From Gammaproteobacteria bacterium (GTDB lineage: Bacteria; Pseudomonadota; Gammaproteobacteria; Thiohalobacterales; Thiohalobacteraceae): a stretch of DNA of 39,692 nt. The stretch spans positions 1-39,692 of the forward strand of contig JAIOJV010000100.1 in assembly GCA_019911805.1 (NCBI GenBank). Direction: 5' to 3'. The position numbers and the translations under genes were made by a program. Under the pieces are notes generated by a model, which saw nothing but the letters and a program-made list of their open reading frames with translations, was not told the origin of the DNA and made no database searches. Positions 9,116 to 18,643 of the stretch are shown here, in pieces; within the stretch, counting starts at the first letter, position 1, and each line of letters opens with the position of its first letter.

Positions 9116-10333
9116 CTACCCGGCCAGGGCGTTCGCCGACTGATCCGCCCAGTGCATCGCGGCGAGGTAGACGTCGGTCATCTCGGCCGGACCGAGCCGG
9201 TCGAAGTGCGCCTGGTCGAAGCGGCCGTGCTCGTACGCCAGGGTGCAGGCGAGCGCCTCCCCATAGGGGCCTTCCTGTCGCAGCAGGGCAGCACGGATGT
9301 CGTCGGTGAACGGCAGGGTGTCGAGGGTGGTCTCCAGGGGCGTGTCGATCAATGCCTCCAGCAGCGAGAACAGGCCGACGGTAAAATAGATGTCGGGCTG
9401 CCGACGCTGCGCACGCTGCGCGAGCAGTTCGCACATCCGGGCGCGCTGCATGGCCTGCGTGACCAGCGCGGCGGGCTTGTTGTCCAGGCCGGCGACCACC
9501 AGCAGGCTCACCCAGGTGCGGATGGCGCGGGTGCCGAGATAGACGATCGCCTGACGGATGGAGTCGACCTTCTTCGGCAGCGCGAAGAACGCCGAGTTGA
9601 TGTAGCGCAGCAGCTTGTAGCTCAGGGCCACGTCCTGGACGATGAGCTGCTCGATATCGCCAGGCTCCGCCTGCGGGTCCTGCACGCGGGCGAGCAGCTG
9701 CAGGACGGGGAGCCGGTTGGGGGCCAGCTGTCGACCCTGGACGATGTTCGGCTTGGACAGGAAATAGCCCTGGAAATAATCAAAGCCGAGTTCCCGGCAG
9801 TACTCGAAGTCCGCGCGCGTCTCGACCTTCTCGGCGATCAGGCTGACGTCGTGGCGACGCAGCAGCGTGACCTGAGCCGACAGTTCATCGCGCGGGACCA
9901 TCCGCAGATCGACCTTGACGATGTGCGCCAGCTCCAGCAGTGCCTGCCGGCCCTCGCGGAAGACGAAGTCGTCCAGCGCCACCCGGTAGCCCTGGTCGGT
10001 GAGCGCCCGCAAGCCGGCAAGGACTTCGGCGTCGGGTTCGATGTCTTCGAGGATCTCGAACACCACCCGGTCGCGGGGAAACGGCAGTGGCGCCGGTGCG
10101 GTGACGAAGGCGCGTGTCAGGTTGATGAACGCATGACGATTGTCGACGACCCGCTCCAGCCCCAGCTCGATGAAGGTATTGACGATGACCTGGGAGGTCG
10201 CGCGATCCCCGTCGAACGGGGCATCGGGGCAGGCCGCCTGGTTCAGGTTGCCGCTGCGGAACAGGAGTTCGTAGGCGTAGACCTGGAGGTCGCGATCGAA
10301 GATGGGCTGTCGCCCGATGTAGATGTCCTGCAT
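9116..10333 (-). CDS. EAL-HDOD (YuxH-type) signalling protein
   Basis: Product of 405 residues. The N-terminal half is an EAL phosphodiesterase-like domain: IGRQPIFDRDLQVYAYELLFR, FINLTRAF, FEILED, LDDF, VKVDLRM and AEKVET. The C-terminal half (about 200-400) is an HDOD domain (ALSYKLLRYINSAFFALPKKV, then IRQAIVYLGTRAIRTWVSLL). Most acidic metal ligands of the EAL fold are retained, but the loop after DDF, which is GTGYSSL in active enzymes, is replaced by VFREGRQALL. Hydrolysis of cyclic di-GMP is therefore uncertain, and a sensing or scaffolding role is possible. It stands alone, with repeats upstream. Confidence 0.92.
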   Translation of the reverse strand: MQDIYIGRQPIFDRDLQVYAYELLFRSGNLNQAACPDAPFDGDRATSQVIVNTFIELGLERVVDNRHAFINLTRAFVTAPAPLPFPRDRVVFEILEDIEPDAEVLAGLRALTDQGYRVALDDFVFREGRQALLELAHIVKVDLRMVPRDELSAQVTLLRRHDVSLIAEKVETRADFEYCRELGFDYFQGYFLSKPNIVQGRQLAPNRLPVLQLLARVQDPQAEPGDIEQLIVQDVALSYKLLRYINSAFFALPKKVDSIRQAIVYLGTRAIRTWVSLLVVAGLDNKPAALVTQAMQRARMCELLAQRAQRRQPDIYFTVGLFSLLEALIDTPLETTLDTLPFTDDIRAALLRQEGPYGEALACTLAYEHGRFDQAHFDRLGPAEMTDVYLAAMHWADQSANALAG

Positions 10334-10490
10334 GCTGCTGTGTCCGCAATCACGGTCCCGGATTGTTATGTAATTGAAACAACTGATCTTCCGAGATCAC
10401 TTGGCGGTCCTGGGTGCTTATCGGCGCCGACCCCCGTTACCTGAACACCCGCACCGGCGGGCCGGCGGTACGGGCGTAAAACCCGTATTT

Positions 10491-10733
10491 CTACCGCAAA
10501 GGACGCAAAGGCGCGCGAAGGAAATCGCAAGGCACTTTTACCGCAAAGGACGCGAAGGCGCGCAAAGGAAAATCATTAACGAGTAGTAAACCCAAAATGT
10601 ATTTCAGCCACGGAAGCACACGGAAATACACGGAAGATGGGGATACAGCGGGTTTTGCATTCCGTGTATTTCCGTGGCCAATGTGGTTTTGAATTCATTC
10701 CAGAAATCCCTTTGCGCGCCTTTGCGGTAGAAG
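10491..10733. repeat. Two-layer nested palindromic element
   Basis: Gap between the EAL-HDOD start and the rpmG terminator. The outer arms are CCGCAAAGGACGCAAAGGCG type: two direct copies on the left (10491-10525 and 10538-10573) and an inverse on the right (10711-10730). Inside lie CACGGAA-type arms (10606-10640 and 10660-10682) around a core of about 20 bases. The stretch 10334-10490 shows no gene. Confidence 0.85.
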
Positions 10734-10746
10734 TGGATCCATCCAA

Positions 10747-10771
10747 CAAAAAACCCGGCCGAGGCCGGGTT
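10747..10771 (-). terminator. Intrinsic terminator of rpmB-rpmG
   Basis: On the minus strand, AACCCGGCC, a two-base loop (TC) and GGCCGGGTT are followed at once by a run of T. The nine-base-pair stem lies 26 bases after the rpmG stop, and the orientation fits the end of the rpmBG transcript. Confidence 0.93.
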
Positions 10772-10796
10772 CTGTGTCTGCGGGAGGGCAAGATCG

Positions 10797-10964
10797 TTAC
10801 TTGATCTTGGCTTCCTTATACGGCACATGCTTGCGCACCACCGGGTCGTACTTGCGCATCTCGAGCTTGTTTGGCGTCGTGCGCTTGTTCTTGGTGGTGG
10901 TGTAGTAGTGACCGGTACCGGCGCTCGATACCAGTTTGATCTTGTCGCGTGCACCCTTAGCCAT
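10797..10964 (-). CDS. rpmG: 50S ribosomal protein L33
   Basis: Ribosomal large-subunit protein of 55 residues, read directly from the minus strand: it begins [20 protein letters not shown], continues through [20 protein letters not shown] and ends KEAKIK. It is the form without zinc-binding CxxC motifs, which is usual in gammaproteobacteria. It lies 8 bases downstream of rpmB, as in most proteobacteria, with the intrinsic terminator right after it. A GAGGTGAGAC stretch stands before the ATG. Confidence 0.97.
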   Translation of the reverse strand: MAKGARDKIKLVSSAGTGHYYTTTKNKRTTPNKLEMRKYDPVVRKHVPYKEAKIK

Positions 10965-10972
10965 GTCTCACC

Positions 10973-11209
10973 TCAGACCTTTTCGCCACGGGCGCGCAGG
11001 TCGGCCAGGACCGTGTCGATACCCTTCTTGTCGATGATGCGCATGGCCCTGGCAGTCAGGCGCAGGCGCACGAAGCGGTTCTCGCTCTCCACCCAGAACC
11101 GGTGCTTGTGCAGGTTGGGCAGGAAACGGCGCCGCGTCTTGTTGTTGGCGTGGGAGACGTTGTTGCCGGTGGTCGGCCGCTTCCCAGTCACTTGGCAGAC
11201 TCTGGACAT
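10973..11209 (-). CDS. rpmB: 50S ribosomal protein L28
   Basis: Ribosomal large-subunit protein of 78 residues with the typical start [20 protein letters not shown], the basic [18 protein letters not shown] segment and the C-terminal [25 protein letters not shown] lies 10 bases before the ATG. It is the first gene of the rpmB-rpmG operon, with a good sigma-70-type promoter upstream at 11281-11309. Confidence 0.98.
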   Translation of the reverse strand: MSRVCQVTGKRPTTGNNVSHANNKTRRRFLPNLHKHRFWVESENRFVRLRLTARAMRIIDKKGIDTVLADLRARGEKV

Positions 11210-11280
11210 GGCTGCAAATCCTTAGAATTCCATCGGGTCGGGCGCCCGGCCAAGCCGGCCTGGGACCCACAGAGCGGCGC

Positions 11281-11309
11281 ATTATGTCAGATGGCCCGGG
11301 CCCAGACAA
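11281..11309 (-). promoter_or_regulatory. Sigma-70-type promoter of rpmB-rpmG
   Basis: On the minus strand, TTGTCT (-35, 11304-11309) and CATAAT (-10, 11281-11286) are separated by exactly 17 bases. This predicts a leader of about 65 bases before rpmB. The position and match to consensus fit a strongly expressed ribosomal operon; not tested. Confidence 0.75.
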
Positions 11310-11364
11310 GCCGCAGACCCGCCGGCGCCAGGCCGGATCCTGGAGCCCCACGTCCGGCAGGCTC

Positions 11365-12039
11365 CTAGAGCAGCCCGCGCTCGGCGAAGGAGACCGCCTC
11401 GCCGTCGCCGATCACCAGGTGGTCCAGGACCCGGATGTCTACCAGGCCCAGGGCGTCGCGCAGACGCCGGGTCAGGTGCAGATCGGCCTGGCTGGGCTCG
11501 GCGACCCCGGACGGGTGATTGTGGGCCAGGATCACGGCGGCGGCATTGTGGGCCAGTGCCGTCTTGACGACCTCGCGCGGGTGGACGCTGGCCCCGTCCA
11601 GGGTCCCACGGAACAGGGCCTCGTACTCGATGACCCGGTGCCGGTTGTCCAGGAACAGGCAGGCGAAGACCTCGTGGGGGTAGCCGCGCAGCCGGGCCTG
11701 CAGGAACCGCCGGGTGGCATCGGGGTTGGTGAGGGCGTCGCCGCGCCGCAGATCGGCCAGTAGATAACGACGCCCCAGTTCGAGCGCGGCGTGCAGCAGC
11801 GCCGCGGTGGCCGTTCCCAGGCCCCGGCAGGCCTGGAGCCGTGCCGGCGACAGATCCAGGCAGGCGCGCAGCCCGCCATGTTGCTCCAGCAGTTCGCGGC
11901 CCAGTTCGACGGCATTGCGCCCGGCGGTGCCGGTGCGCAGGAAGATGGCGAGCAGTTCGGCATCCGAGAGACTCTCGGAGCCGCGGGCGAGCAATTTCTC
12001 GCGCGGCCGTTCGGCCGCCGGCCAGTGGCGGATGGACAT
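11365..12039 (-). CDS. radC: RadC family JAB-domain protein
   Basis: Product of 224 residues, the usual RadC length. The N-terminal part has the helix-hairpin-helix region ([19 protein letters not shown], then ACRGLG), and the C-terminal part carries the JAB/MPN metal site ([20 protein letters not shown]). The upstream [18 protein letters not shown] is also typical. The family was once linked to recombinational repair, but its biochemical role is unsettled. The ATG at 12039 has GGAGG 7 bases upstream and precedes the conserved [17 protein letters not shown]; a longer in-frame start at 12117 lies in repeat DNA. It is divergent from coaBC, as is typical of this neighbourhood. Confidence 0.95.
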   Translation of the reverse strand: MSIRHWPAAERPREKLLARGSESLSDAELLAIFLRTGTAGRNAVELGRELLEQHGGLRACLDLSPARLQACRGLGTATAALLHAALELGRRYLLADLRRGDALTNPDATRRFLQARLRGYPHEVFACLFLDNRHRVIEYEALFRGTLDGASVHPREVVKTALAHNAAAVILAHNHPSGVAEPSQADLHLTRRLRDALGLVDIRVLDHLVIGDGEAVSFAERGLL

Positions 12040-12094
12040 GGACAACCTCCTTGTTGTCGGTGGGTGTGGGACGTCTACAGCATAGCTGGGTGTT

Positions 12095-12128
12095 GGGAGT
12101 GAGGCGTGAGGCCTCACTCCTCACTCCC
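12095..12128. repeat. GTGAGG-rich palindrome upstream of coaBC
   Basis: A perfect ten-base stem (GGGAGTGAGG and CCTCACTCCC) encloses a second palindrome (GTGAGGCCTCAC, 12106-12117). It lies in the divergent radC/coaBC gap, 25 bp before the coaBC start, and uses the same GAGGCGT wording as the heptamer arrays elsewhere in the window. Confidence 0.75.
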
Positions 12129-12152
12129 GCCCCGCGGTGGTAAACTCCCGGC

Positions 12153-13403
12153 ATGTTTGAACTTTCCAATAAGCGCATCCTCCTCGGGGTGTCCGGTGGG
12201 ATTGCCGCCTACAAGAGTGCGGAGCTGGTGCGGCGGCTGCGCGAGGCCGGGGCGGAGGTGCGGGTGGTGATGACCGCGGGCGCCACGCGCTTCATCACAC
12301 CGCTGACGCTGCAGGCGTTGTCGGGCCGGCCGGTGCGTACCGGGTTGTTTGAGGCCGAGGCCGAGGCGGCCATGAGTCATATCGAACTGGCGCGCTGGGC
12401 CGATGCGGTACTGATCGCCCCGGCAAGCGCCAACACCCTGGCGCGGCTGGCCCAGGGGCTGGCCGACGACCTCCTGTCCACGCTCTGCCTGGCGACGCGT
12501 GCGCCGTTGCTGGCGGCACCGGCCATGAACCAGGCGATGTGGGAGCATCCCGCGACCCGGGCGAACCTCGCGCTGCTGCGTGAGCGCGGCGTGCGCATCC
12601 TCGGTCCGGCCAGCGGCAGCCAGGCCTGCGGCGAGATCGGTCCCGGCCGGATGCTGGAGCCGGATGAACTCGTTGCGGGACTCGCCACAACCTTTGCGCC
12701 CGGCGCGCTCGCGGGCCTGCGTGTGCTCGTTACCGCCGGGCCGACCCGCGAGGCCATCGACCCGGTACGCTTCATCAGCAACCGCAGCTCCGGAAAAATG
12801 GGGTATGCCGTCGCCGCGGCCGCGGCCGAGGCCGGCGCGCGCGTCGTGCTGGTGAGCGGTCCGGTGGCGCTGACGCCACCGGACCGGGTCGATTGCATCC
12901 GGGTCGAGACCGCCGCGGAGATGCATGCGGCAGTGCTCGGGCACATCGCGGACTGCGACATCTTCATCGGCGCGGCGGCCGTCGCCGACTACCGCCCGGG
13001 GGCGCCGGCCGCACAGAAACTCAAGAAACGGTCTCCCCTGTTGCGCCTGGATCTGGAGCGCACCACCGACATCCTCGCCGCGGTCGCTGCCCGGCATCCC
13101 GCGCCGTTCACGGTGGGCTTCGCCGCCGAGACGGAACGCCTGGCCGAACACGCCCGCACGAAGCGCATGGCCAAGTCGCTGGACATGGTTGCCGCCAACT
13201 GGGTGAACGTACCGGGTCTGGGCTTCGATGCCGACGACAACGCGCTGACCATCTATTGGGAGGGCGGTGAGTGTGATCTGCAGCAGGCCTCCAAGACCCA
13301 GCTGGCGCGTGCACTGATCGCGCAGATCGCGGCACGCTATACGGCCAAGACACAAAACCCTTCCAGCAGAGACACACCCCGGCATGCAGACGATTCAGCT
13401 TAA
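12153..13403 (+). CDS. coaBC: Bifunctional phosphopantothenoylcysteine decarboxylase / phosphopantothenate-cysteine ligase
   Basis: Second and third steps of coenzyme A synthesis in one protein of 416 residues. The N-terminal CoaC half is a flavodoxin-like decarboxylase: [11 protein letters not shown], the catalytic His in MSHIELA (about 76), the PAMN motif (about 123-126) and the catalytic Cys in [12 protein letters not shown] (about 159). The CoaB half starts near 188 with [20 protein letters not shown], then RSSGKMG and the AAQKLKK segment near 288. Both halves look intact. The gene ends 20 bases inside dut, so the two are very likely co-translated. It lies divergent from radC. Confidence 0.98.
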   Translation: MFELSNKRILLGVSGGIAAYKSAELVRRLREAGAEVRVVMTAGATRFITPLTLQALSGRPVRTGLFEAEAEAAMSHIELARWADAVLIAPASANTLARLAQGLADDLLSTLCLATRAPLLAAPAMNQAMWEHPATRANLALLRERGVRILGPASGSQACGEIGPGRMLEPDELVAGLATTFAPGALAGLRVLVTAGPTREAIDPVRFISNRSSGKMGYAVAAAAAEAGARVVLVSGPVALTPPDRVDCIRVETAAEMHAAVLGHIADCDIFIGAAAVADYRPGAPAAQKLKKRSPLLRLDLERTTDILAAVAARHPAPFTVGFAAETERLAEHARTKRMAKSLDMVAANWVNVPGLGFDADDNALTIYWEGGECDLQQASKTQLARALIAQIAARYTAKTQNPSSRDTPRHADDSA

Positions 13404-13839
13404 GATCCTCGACCCGCGCATCGGCACGGAATTTCCGCTCCCCGACTACGCCACCGACGGCTCTGCCGGCCTGGACCTGCGCGCTTGCATCGACGCGCCG
13501 CTCGACCTGGCACCCGGCACCAGCGAGCTCATCCCCACCGGACTGGCGATCCACATCGAGGACCCCGGCCTTGCGGCCGTGCTGTTGCCGCGTTCGGGGC
13601 TCGGCCACAAGCACGGCATCGTGCTCGGCAACCTGGTCGGGCTGATCGATTCGGACTACCAGGGCCAGTTGTACGTGTCCTGCTGGAACCGCGGTCGGGA
13701 GTCCTTTACCATCCAGCCGGGAGAGCGCATTGCGCAGATGGTCATCGTGCCGGTGGTGCGGGCGCAATTCGAGGTGGTCAGCGAATTTTCTGCCAGTCAG
13801 CGCGGCGCCGGTGGCTTCGGGCATACCGGGCGGACCTGA
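13384..13839 (+). CDS. dut: dUTP diphosphatase
   Basis: Hydrolyses dUTP to dUMP and diphosphate, keeping uracil out of DNA and supplying dTMP synthesis. The 151-residue product shows the five trimeric dUTPase motifs in order: [43 protein letters not shown] and the C-terminal [11 protein letters not shown] arm. It overlaps the 3' end of coaBC by 20 bases and is followed after 43 bases by algC. Confidence 0.98.
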   Translation: MQTIQLKILDPRIGTEFPLPDYATDGSAGLDLRACIDAPLDLAPGTSELIPTGLAIHIEDPGLAAVLLPRSGLGHKHGIVLGNLVGLIDSDYQGQLYVSCWNRGRESFTIQPGERIAQMVIVPVVRAQFEVVSEFSASQRGAGGFGHTGRT

Positions 13840-13882
13840 CGATACCGATAAGACCGCGACAGCAACGGGAAACAGGCCGCGC

Positions 13883-16408
13883 ATGGGATTCAAGCTAGGG
13901 AAATTGAAGCCGGCACGGGGTGCGTCCGGTCCGGATGTCCCGCGGGCGACAGGCAAGGGCGGGCGCATCAGCCTGGTGCATGTCGGGGTGCTGATCTTCC
14001 TGCTGGCGGCGATCCTCGTCACCGCCATCGCCACCTTCTTCCAGCGGGGCGCCGCCGCTCAGACCGCCGAGGCGCGGCGTCAGGAGATGGCGCTGACGGC
14101 CGAGAATCTGGCCGATCGCATCGCCACACAACTCACCCAGAACACCGCCAAGATGGAGATGCTGGTGCGCGACGCGCCGATCATCGATCTGGCGACGCGC
14201 CGCGACAGTGCTGCGATCCGGCAGCGCGAGAACGACCTGGGCTATCTGTTTCCGAATTCGGTGCGGGTACGCATCCTGCCGCCGGGCCTGACCGAGGTCG
14301 ATCCGGATGCCTCGCCGCCACTCAGCTACGCCGCCCTCGACATGTTACGCCAGGCCGAGACCAGCGAGACGCCGCCACTGGCCGAGGTGCATCTGTTCGG
14401 TACGCCGCAGCAGCACATCACCCTGGTGCGCCGTATCCTGAGCGCCAGCGGCCGGCGCATCGTCGGTCACCTGATGGTGAGTTTTCCGCTGCCCATGATC
14501 CAGGCGGCGCTGGACGAACCGAAACTGCCACGCGGTTACGGCGAGGTATGGCAGGTGGCCGGGAGCGCCGCGCCTGTGGTGCTCGCCCAGCGTGGCACTC
14601 GCAGCCTGCGTCGTGACCAACCCACCGTCGAAGTGGCCATTCCCGGCAGCCGCTGGAAGGTCGCCTACTGGGCGGAGGCACGCGGCTTCAGTGATTCGGA
14701 GCAGGGCCTGTGGATCGTCGCCGGCAGTGGGGTTGCCATCTTCGGGCTGCTGACCGTGCTGATCCTGCGGTCGTTCGCACGTGCGCTCAAGCAGGATCAG
14801 GTCTTGCTCCTCGGCGCCGTGCGTGATGCGCGCGACGGTCGCCTGCAGGCGGACTACGGCCTGCAACTCAAGGAGTGCGCCCAGACGGTGGCGGGGGTGC
14901 GGCACATCTTCGAGGCCGAGACCGCGACACCTGTCGCTGCGGCCCCCAAGGCGCCGCCCGGCATCGCCGCGGCGACGGGTGCCGGGGTCTTCGACAACCT
15001 CGGCGTCGACCTTGGCACCGTGGGTGTCACCGAGCTGCAGCTGGACCCGACCATCTTCAGGGCCTACGACATCCGCGGGATCGTCAATCAAGGTCTGACG
15101 CCGGAGGCAGTCTATGAAATTGGCCGCGCCATCGGCTCGGAGGCGCAGGCGCGCGGGCAGCAGAGCGTGATCGTCGCGCGCGACGGACGCCTGTCCGGGC
15201 CGGAGCTCCAGGACAGCCTGGTGCGCGGATTGCGTGCCAGCGGCGTCCACGTCAAGGACATCGGTATGGCACCCACGCCACTGCTGTATTTCGCCACGCA
15301 CACCCTGGACACGCGCTCGGGCGTGGTGCTCACCGGCAGCCACAATCCGGCGGAGTACAACGGCATGAAGGTGGTGCTGGCCGGCGAGACCCTCAGCGGC
15401 ACCGGCATCCAGAGGCTGCGTGAACGCATCGAGAACGGCGAGCTCGACAGCGGTAGCGGCGGCTACGAGGAGGTCGACGTCACCGAGGCGTACATCGAGT
15501 ATATCCATAAAGATGTGCAGCTCGCGCGACCGATGAAGGTAGTCGTCGATTGCGGCAACGGTGTCGCTGGCGAACTCGCGCCGCTGCTGCTGGACCGCAT
15601 CGGCTGCCGGGTCATCCCGCTGTACTGCGACATCGACGGCCGCTTCCCGAACCACCACCCCGACCCCAGCCAGCCGGAGAATCTCGACGACCTGATCCGT
15701 GCGGTACGGGAGCACAATGCGGACATCGGCCTGGCCTTCGATGGTGATGGCGATCGCCTGGGCGTGGTCTCGTCCGCAGGTGAGATCGTCTGGCCGGACC
15801 GGCTGCTGATGTTGCTCGCCATGGATGTCCTGGGGCGCAATCCGGGTGCCGAGATCATCTATGACGTGAAATGTTCACGGCATCTGGCCAAGATCATCCG
15901 CGACTTCGGCGGCAGTCCGGAGATGTGGAAGACCGGCCATTCGTTCATGAAGGCCCGCATGAAAGAGACCGGTGCGCTGCTGGCGGGCGAGATGAGTGGA
16001 CACATCTTCATCAAGGAGCGCTGGTTCGGCTTCGACGACGCACTCTATGCGGCCGCGCGCCTGCTGGAAGTACTCTCCAACGACCATCGCGATTCCAGCC
16101 GGGTGTTCGCCGCCCTGCCCGGTGGCGTGTGCACGCCCGAGTTGAAGCTGCCGATGGCCGAGGGTGACCCGCAGCGGTTCATGGACAATTTCCTCGCTAA
16201 CGCTCAATTTCCTGACGCCGAGGTGACGACCATCGACGGCCTGCGTGCCGATTTCTCCGACGGCTGGGGTCTGGTGCGTGCCTCGAATACGATGCCCTGT
16301 CTGGTGTTCCGCTTCGAGGGCGACGATCAGGAGGTGCTGGTGCGTATCCAGGACCAGTTCCGCCAGGCGCTACTCGCCACCGACCCGAGCCTCCAACTAC
16401 CGTTCTGA
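13883..16408 (+). CDS. algC: Phosphomannomutase/phosphoglucomutase with N-terminal membrane sensor-like region
   Basis: Interconverts hexose 6- and 1-phosphates for alginate, lipopolysaccharide and related sugars. The 841-residue product is much longer than the classic 460-residue enzyme. Residues 1-390 contain a transmembrane segment (about 34-53), a stretch of about 220 residues that would be periplasmic, a second transmembrane segment (about 280-300) and a short linker. The mutase begins near 390 (DPTIFRAYDIRGIVNQGL). The phosphoserine loop is TGSHNP with Ser at about 486, the metal site DGDGDR starts at about 620, and the sugar loop is GEMSGHIF. Long AlgC forms occur in Pseudomonas. The start at 13883 has no strong ribosome-binding site, and a slightly different start is possible. 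Confidence 0.93.
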   Translation: MGFKLGKLKPARGASGPDVPRATGKGGRISLVHVGVLIFLLAAILVTAIATFFQRGAAAQTAEARRQEMALTAENLADRIATQLTQNTAKMEMLVRDAPIIDLATRRDSAAIRQRENDLGYLFPNSVRVRILPPGLTEVDPDASPPLSYAALDMLRQAETSETPPLAEVHLFGTPQQHITLVRRILSASGRRIVGHLMVSFPLPMIQAALDEPKLPRGYGEVWQVAGSAAPVVLAQRGTRSLRRDQPTVEVAIPGSRWKVAYWAEARGFSDSEQGLWIVAGSGVAIFGLLTVLILRSFARALKQDQVLLLGAVRDARDGRLQADYGLQLKECAQTVAGVRHIFEAETATPVAAAPKAPPGIAAATGAGVFDNLGVDLGTVGVTELQLDPTIFRAYDIRGIVNQGLTPEAVYEIGRAIGSEAQARGQQSVIVARDGRLSGPELQDSLVRGLRASGVHVKDIGMAPTPLLYFATHTLDTRSGVVLTGSHNPAEYNGMKVVLAGETLSGTGIQRLRERIENGELDSGSGGYEEVDVTEAYIEYIHKDVQLARPMKVVVDCGNGVAGELAPLLLDRIGCRVIPLYCDIDGRFPNHHPDPSQPENLDDLIRAVREHNADIGLAFDGDGDRLGVVSSAGEIVWPDRLLMLLAMDVLGRNPGAEIIYDVKCSRHLAKIIRDFGGSPEMWKTGHSFMKARMKETGALLAGEMSGHIFIKERWFGFDDALYAAARLLEVLSNDHRDSSRVFAALPGGVCTPELKLPMAEGDPQRFMDNFLANAQFPDAEVTTIDGLRADFSDGWGLVRASNTMPCLVFRFEGDDQEVLVRIQDQFRQALLATDPSLQLPF

Positions 16409-16488
16409 GTACTTCACCAACGGACATCGAAAGCGCCACGAAGACTACGAAACGTGCGAATGTCACCCGCTATCTTCCATTGCAATGA

Positions 16489-17588
<1,100 letters not shown>

Positions 17589-17602
17589 GGTCAGGGAAAC
17601 TT

Positions 17603-17840
17603 TAACCGCGAAGGACGCAAAGGACGCGAAGGAAATTCGTAACTACGTTGGCCACGGAATCCACGGAACAACACGGAAAAAGGCTCATTACTTAAAGCCC
17701 GGAAACTAAACTGCGGTGGATGACCCCGGGCTCACATCGTGAATTTTTCCGTGTTGTTCCGTGTGCTTCCGTGGCCATTGTGTTTTTTGTGTGTTTCGTG
17801 ACCATCGTAGCTTCGATTCCCTGCGCATCCTTTGCGGTGA
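17603..17840. repeat. Two-layer nested palindromic element
   Basis: Outer arms are of CCGCGAAGGACGCAAAGG type (17603-17637, inverse remnant at 17821-17840). Inner CACGGAA arms (17649-17682 and 17744-17778) match closely as inverted repeats. The core has a small hairpin (AGCCCGG ... CCGGGCT, about 17695-17732). With the heptamer array it fills the gap between argB and the convergent DUF4124 gene; no coding capacity is apparent. Confidence 0.88.
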
Positions 17841-17867
17841 CAGGGGTTTCCGCTGCACTGCACCCAA

Positions 17868-18533
17868 TTACTGTTTCGGTCCCGCCACCTGGGCGGCCTT
17901 GAGTTCGCGAAAGCGGCGGATGTCGGTTTCGAACTGCTGACGCAGGGCTTCCTGCTCGTGGCGTTTGGCGGCGATGTAGTCGTGATAGCGTGCGGACTGC
18001 GTGCGTGCCGTCTGAATCCGCTCGTGCAGGCTGTCGGGGATCGGCTTGCCGGCGCGTTCCATCTCGGCTGCCGTACGAGTCAGCTCTGCGAGCGTCTCCT
18101 CAATATTTTCGATGCGGCCACGGGTGACACGTAACATGCCGTCGATCGCCGCGATCTTGCCGTCGCGGGTCATCACCATGTCGTCTTCCGTGGTGAAAGT
18201 CGCCAGCAGCATACGGTCGTGGGCAGCCTTGTCGGCCTCGATGCGCTCCTGCTCGCGCCGCTGCTCGGCCAGTCGCGCCTCCTCGGCGAGTTGTTCGGGG
18301 GTCTTGGCGGCCTCCAGCGTCTTCACTGCGACGCCCTGGTCGTTGAGGACCTTGCGCTCCTGCTTGGCATATTTCGGTGGGATCTTATCGCCGTAATGCA
18401 CCTTGCCGTCGTCGTCTGTCCATTTGAAGAGGCGGGCGGCCGATGCCGGGGATGTGACCAGCATGGCCAGCAATACCACAGTCAGCAGAGTCCGGAGCAG
18501 GCTATGCGCGGATGTGGGTGAGAGTTGCTTCAT
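17868..18533 (-). CDS. DUF4124 domain-containing secreted protein
   Basis: Product of 221 residues with a signal peptide (MKQLS, then a hydrophobic stretch ending SPASAA near residue 32). A DUF4124 motif follows (ARLFKWTDDDGKVHYGDKIPP, residues about 33-53), seen in many gammaproteobacterial envelope proteins. The rest (about 65-215) is strongly charged and helical, probably coiled coil (EEARLAEQRREQERIEADKA, RGRIENIEETLAELTRTAAE). The function is unknown. The ATG at 18533 gives a proper signal peptide; an in-frame start at 18596 adds residues unlike a signal. It is convergent to argB and divergent from the transporter gene. Confidence 0.88.
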   Translation of the reverse strand: MKQLSPTSAHSLLRTLLTVVLLAMLVTSPASAARLFKWTDDDGKVHYGDKIPPKYAKQERKVLNDQGVAVKTLEAAKTPEQLAEEARLAEQRREQERIEADKAAHDRMLLATFTTEDDMVMTRDGKIAAIDGMLRVTRGRIENIEETLAELTRTAAEMERAGKPIPDSLHERIQTARTQSARYHDYIAAKRHEQEALRQQFETDIRRFRELKAAQVAGPKQ

Positions 18534-18643
18534 AATCGCCAGGACCCTGATGGAAATGTTGTATCGATTAGTCTGTTGGTCGCCGTGGGCGTACATGGCA
18601 GCGTGTGGCTGGTGCGGTCAGGTATAAAAACAGGAGTTGGGCG

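Noticed and set aside
10334-10490. Search for a tRNA or small RNA in the gap before the first repeat
   Set aside because: No cloverleaf-like arms or strong promoter-terminator pair could be found by eye here or in the other gaps.
14345-15715. Minus-strand open frame of 456 codons opposite algC
   Set aside because: Mirror of the mutase coding frame; low-complexity composition and no known domain.
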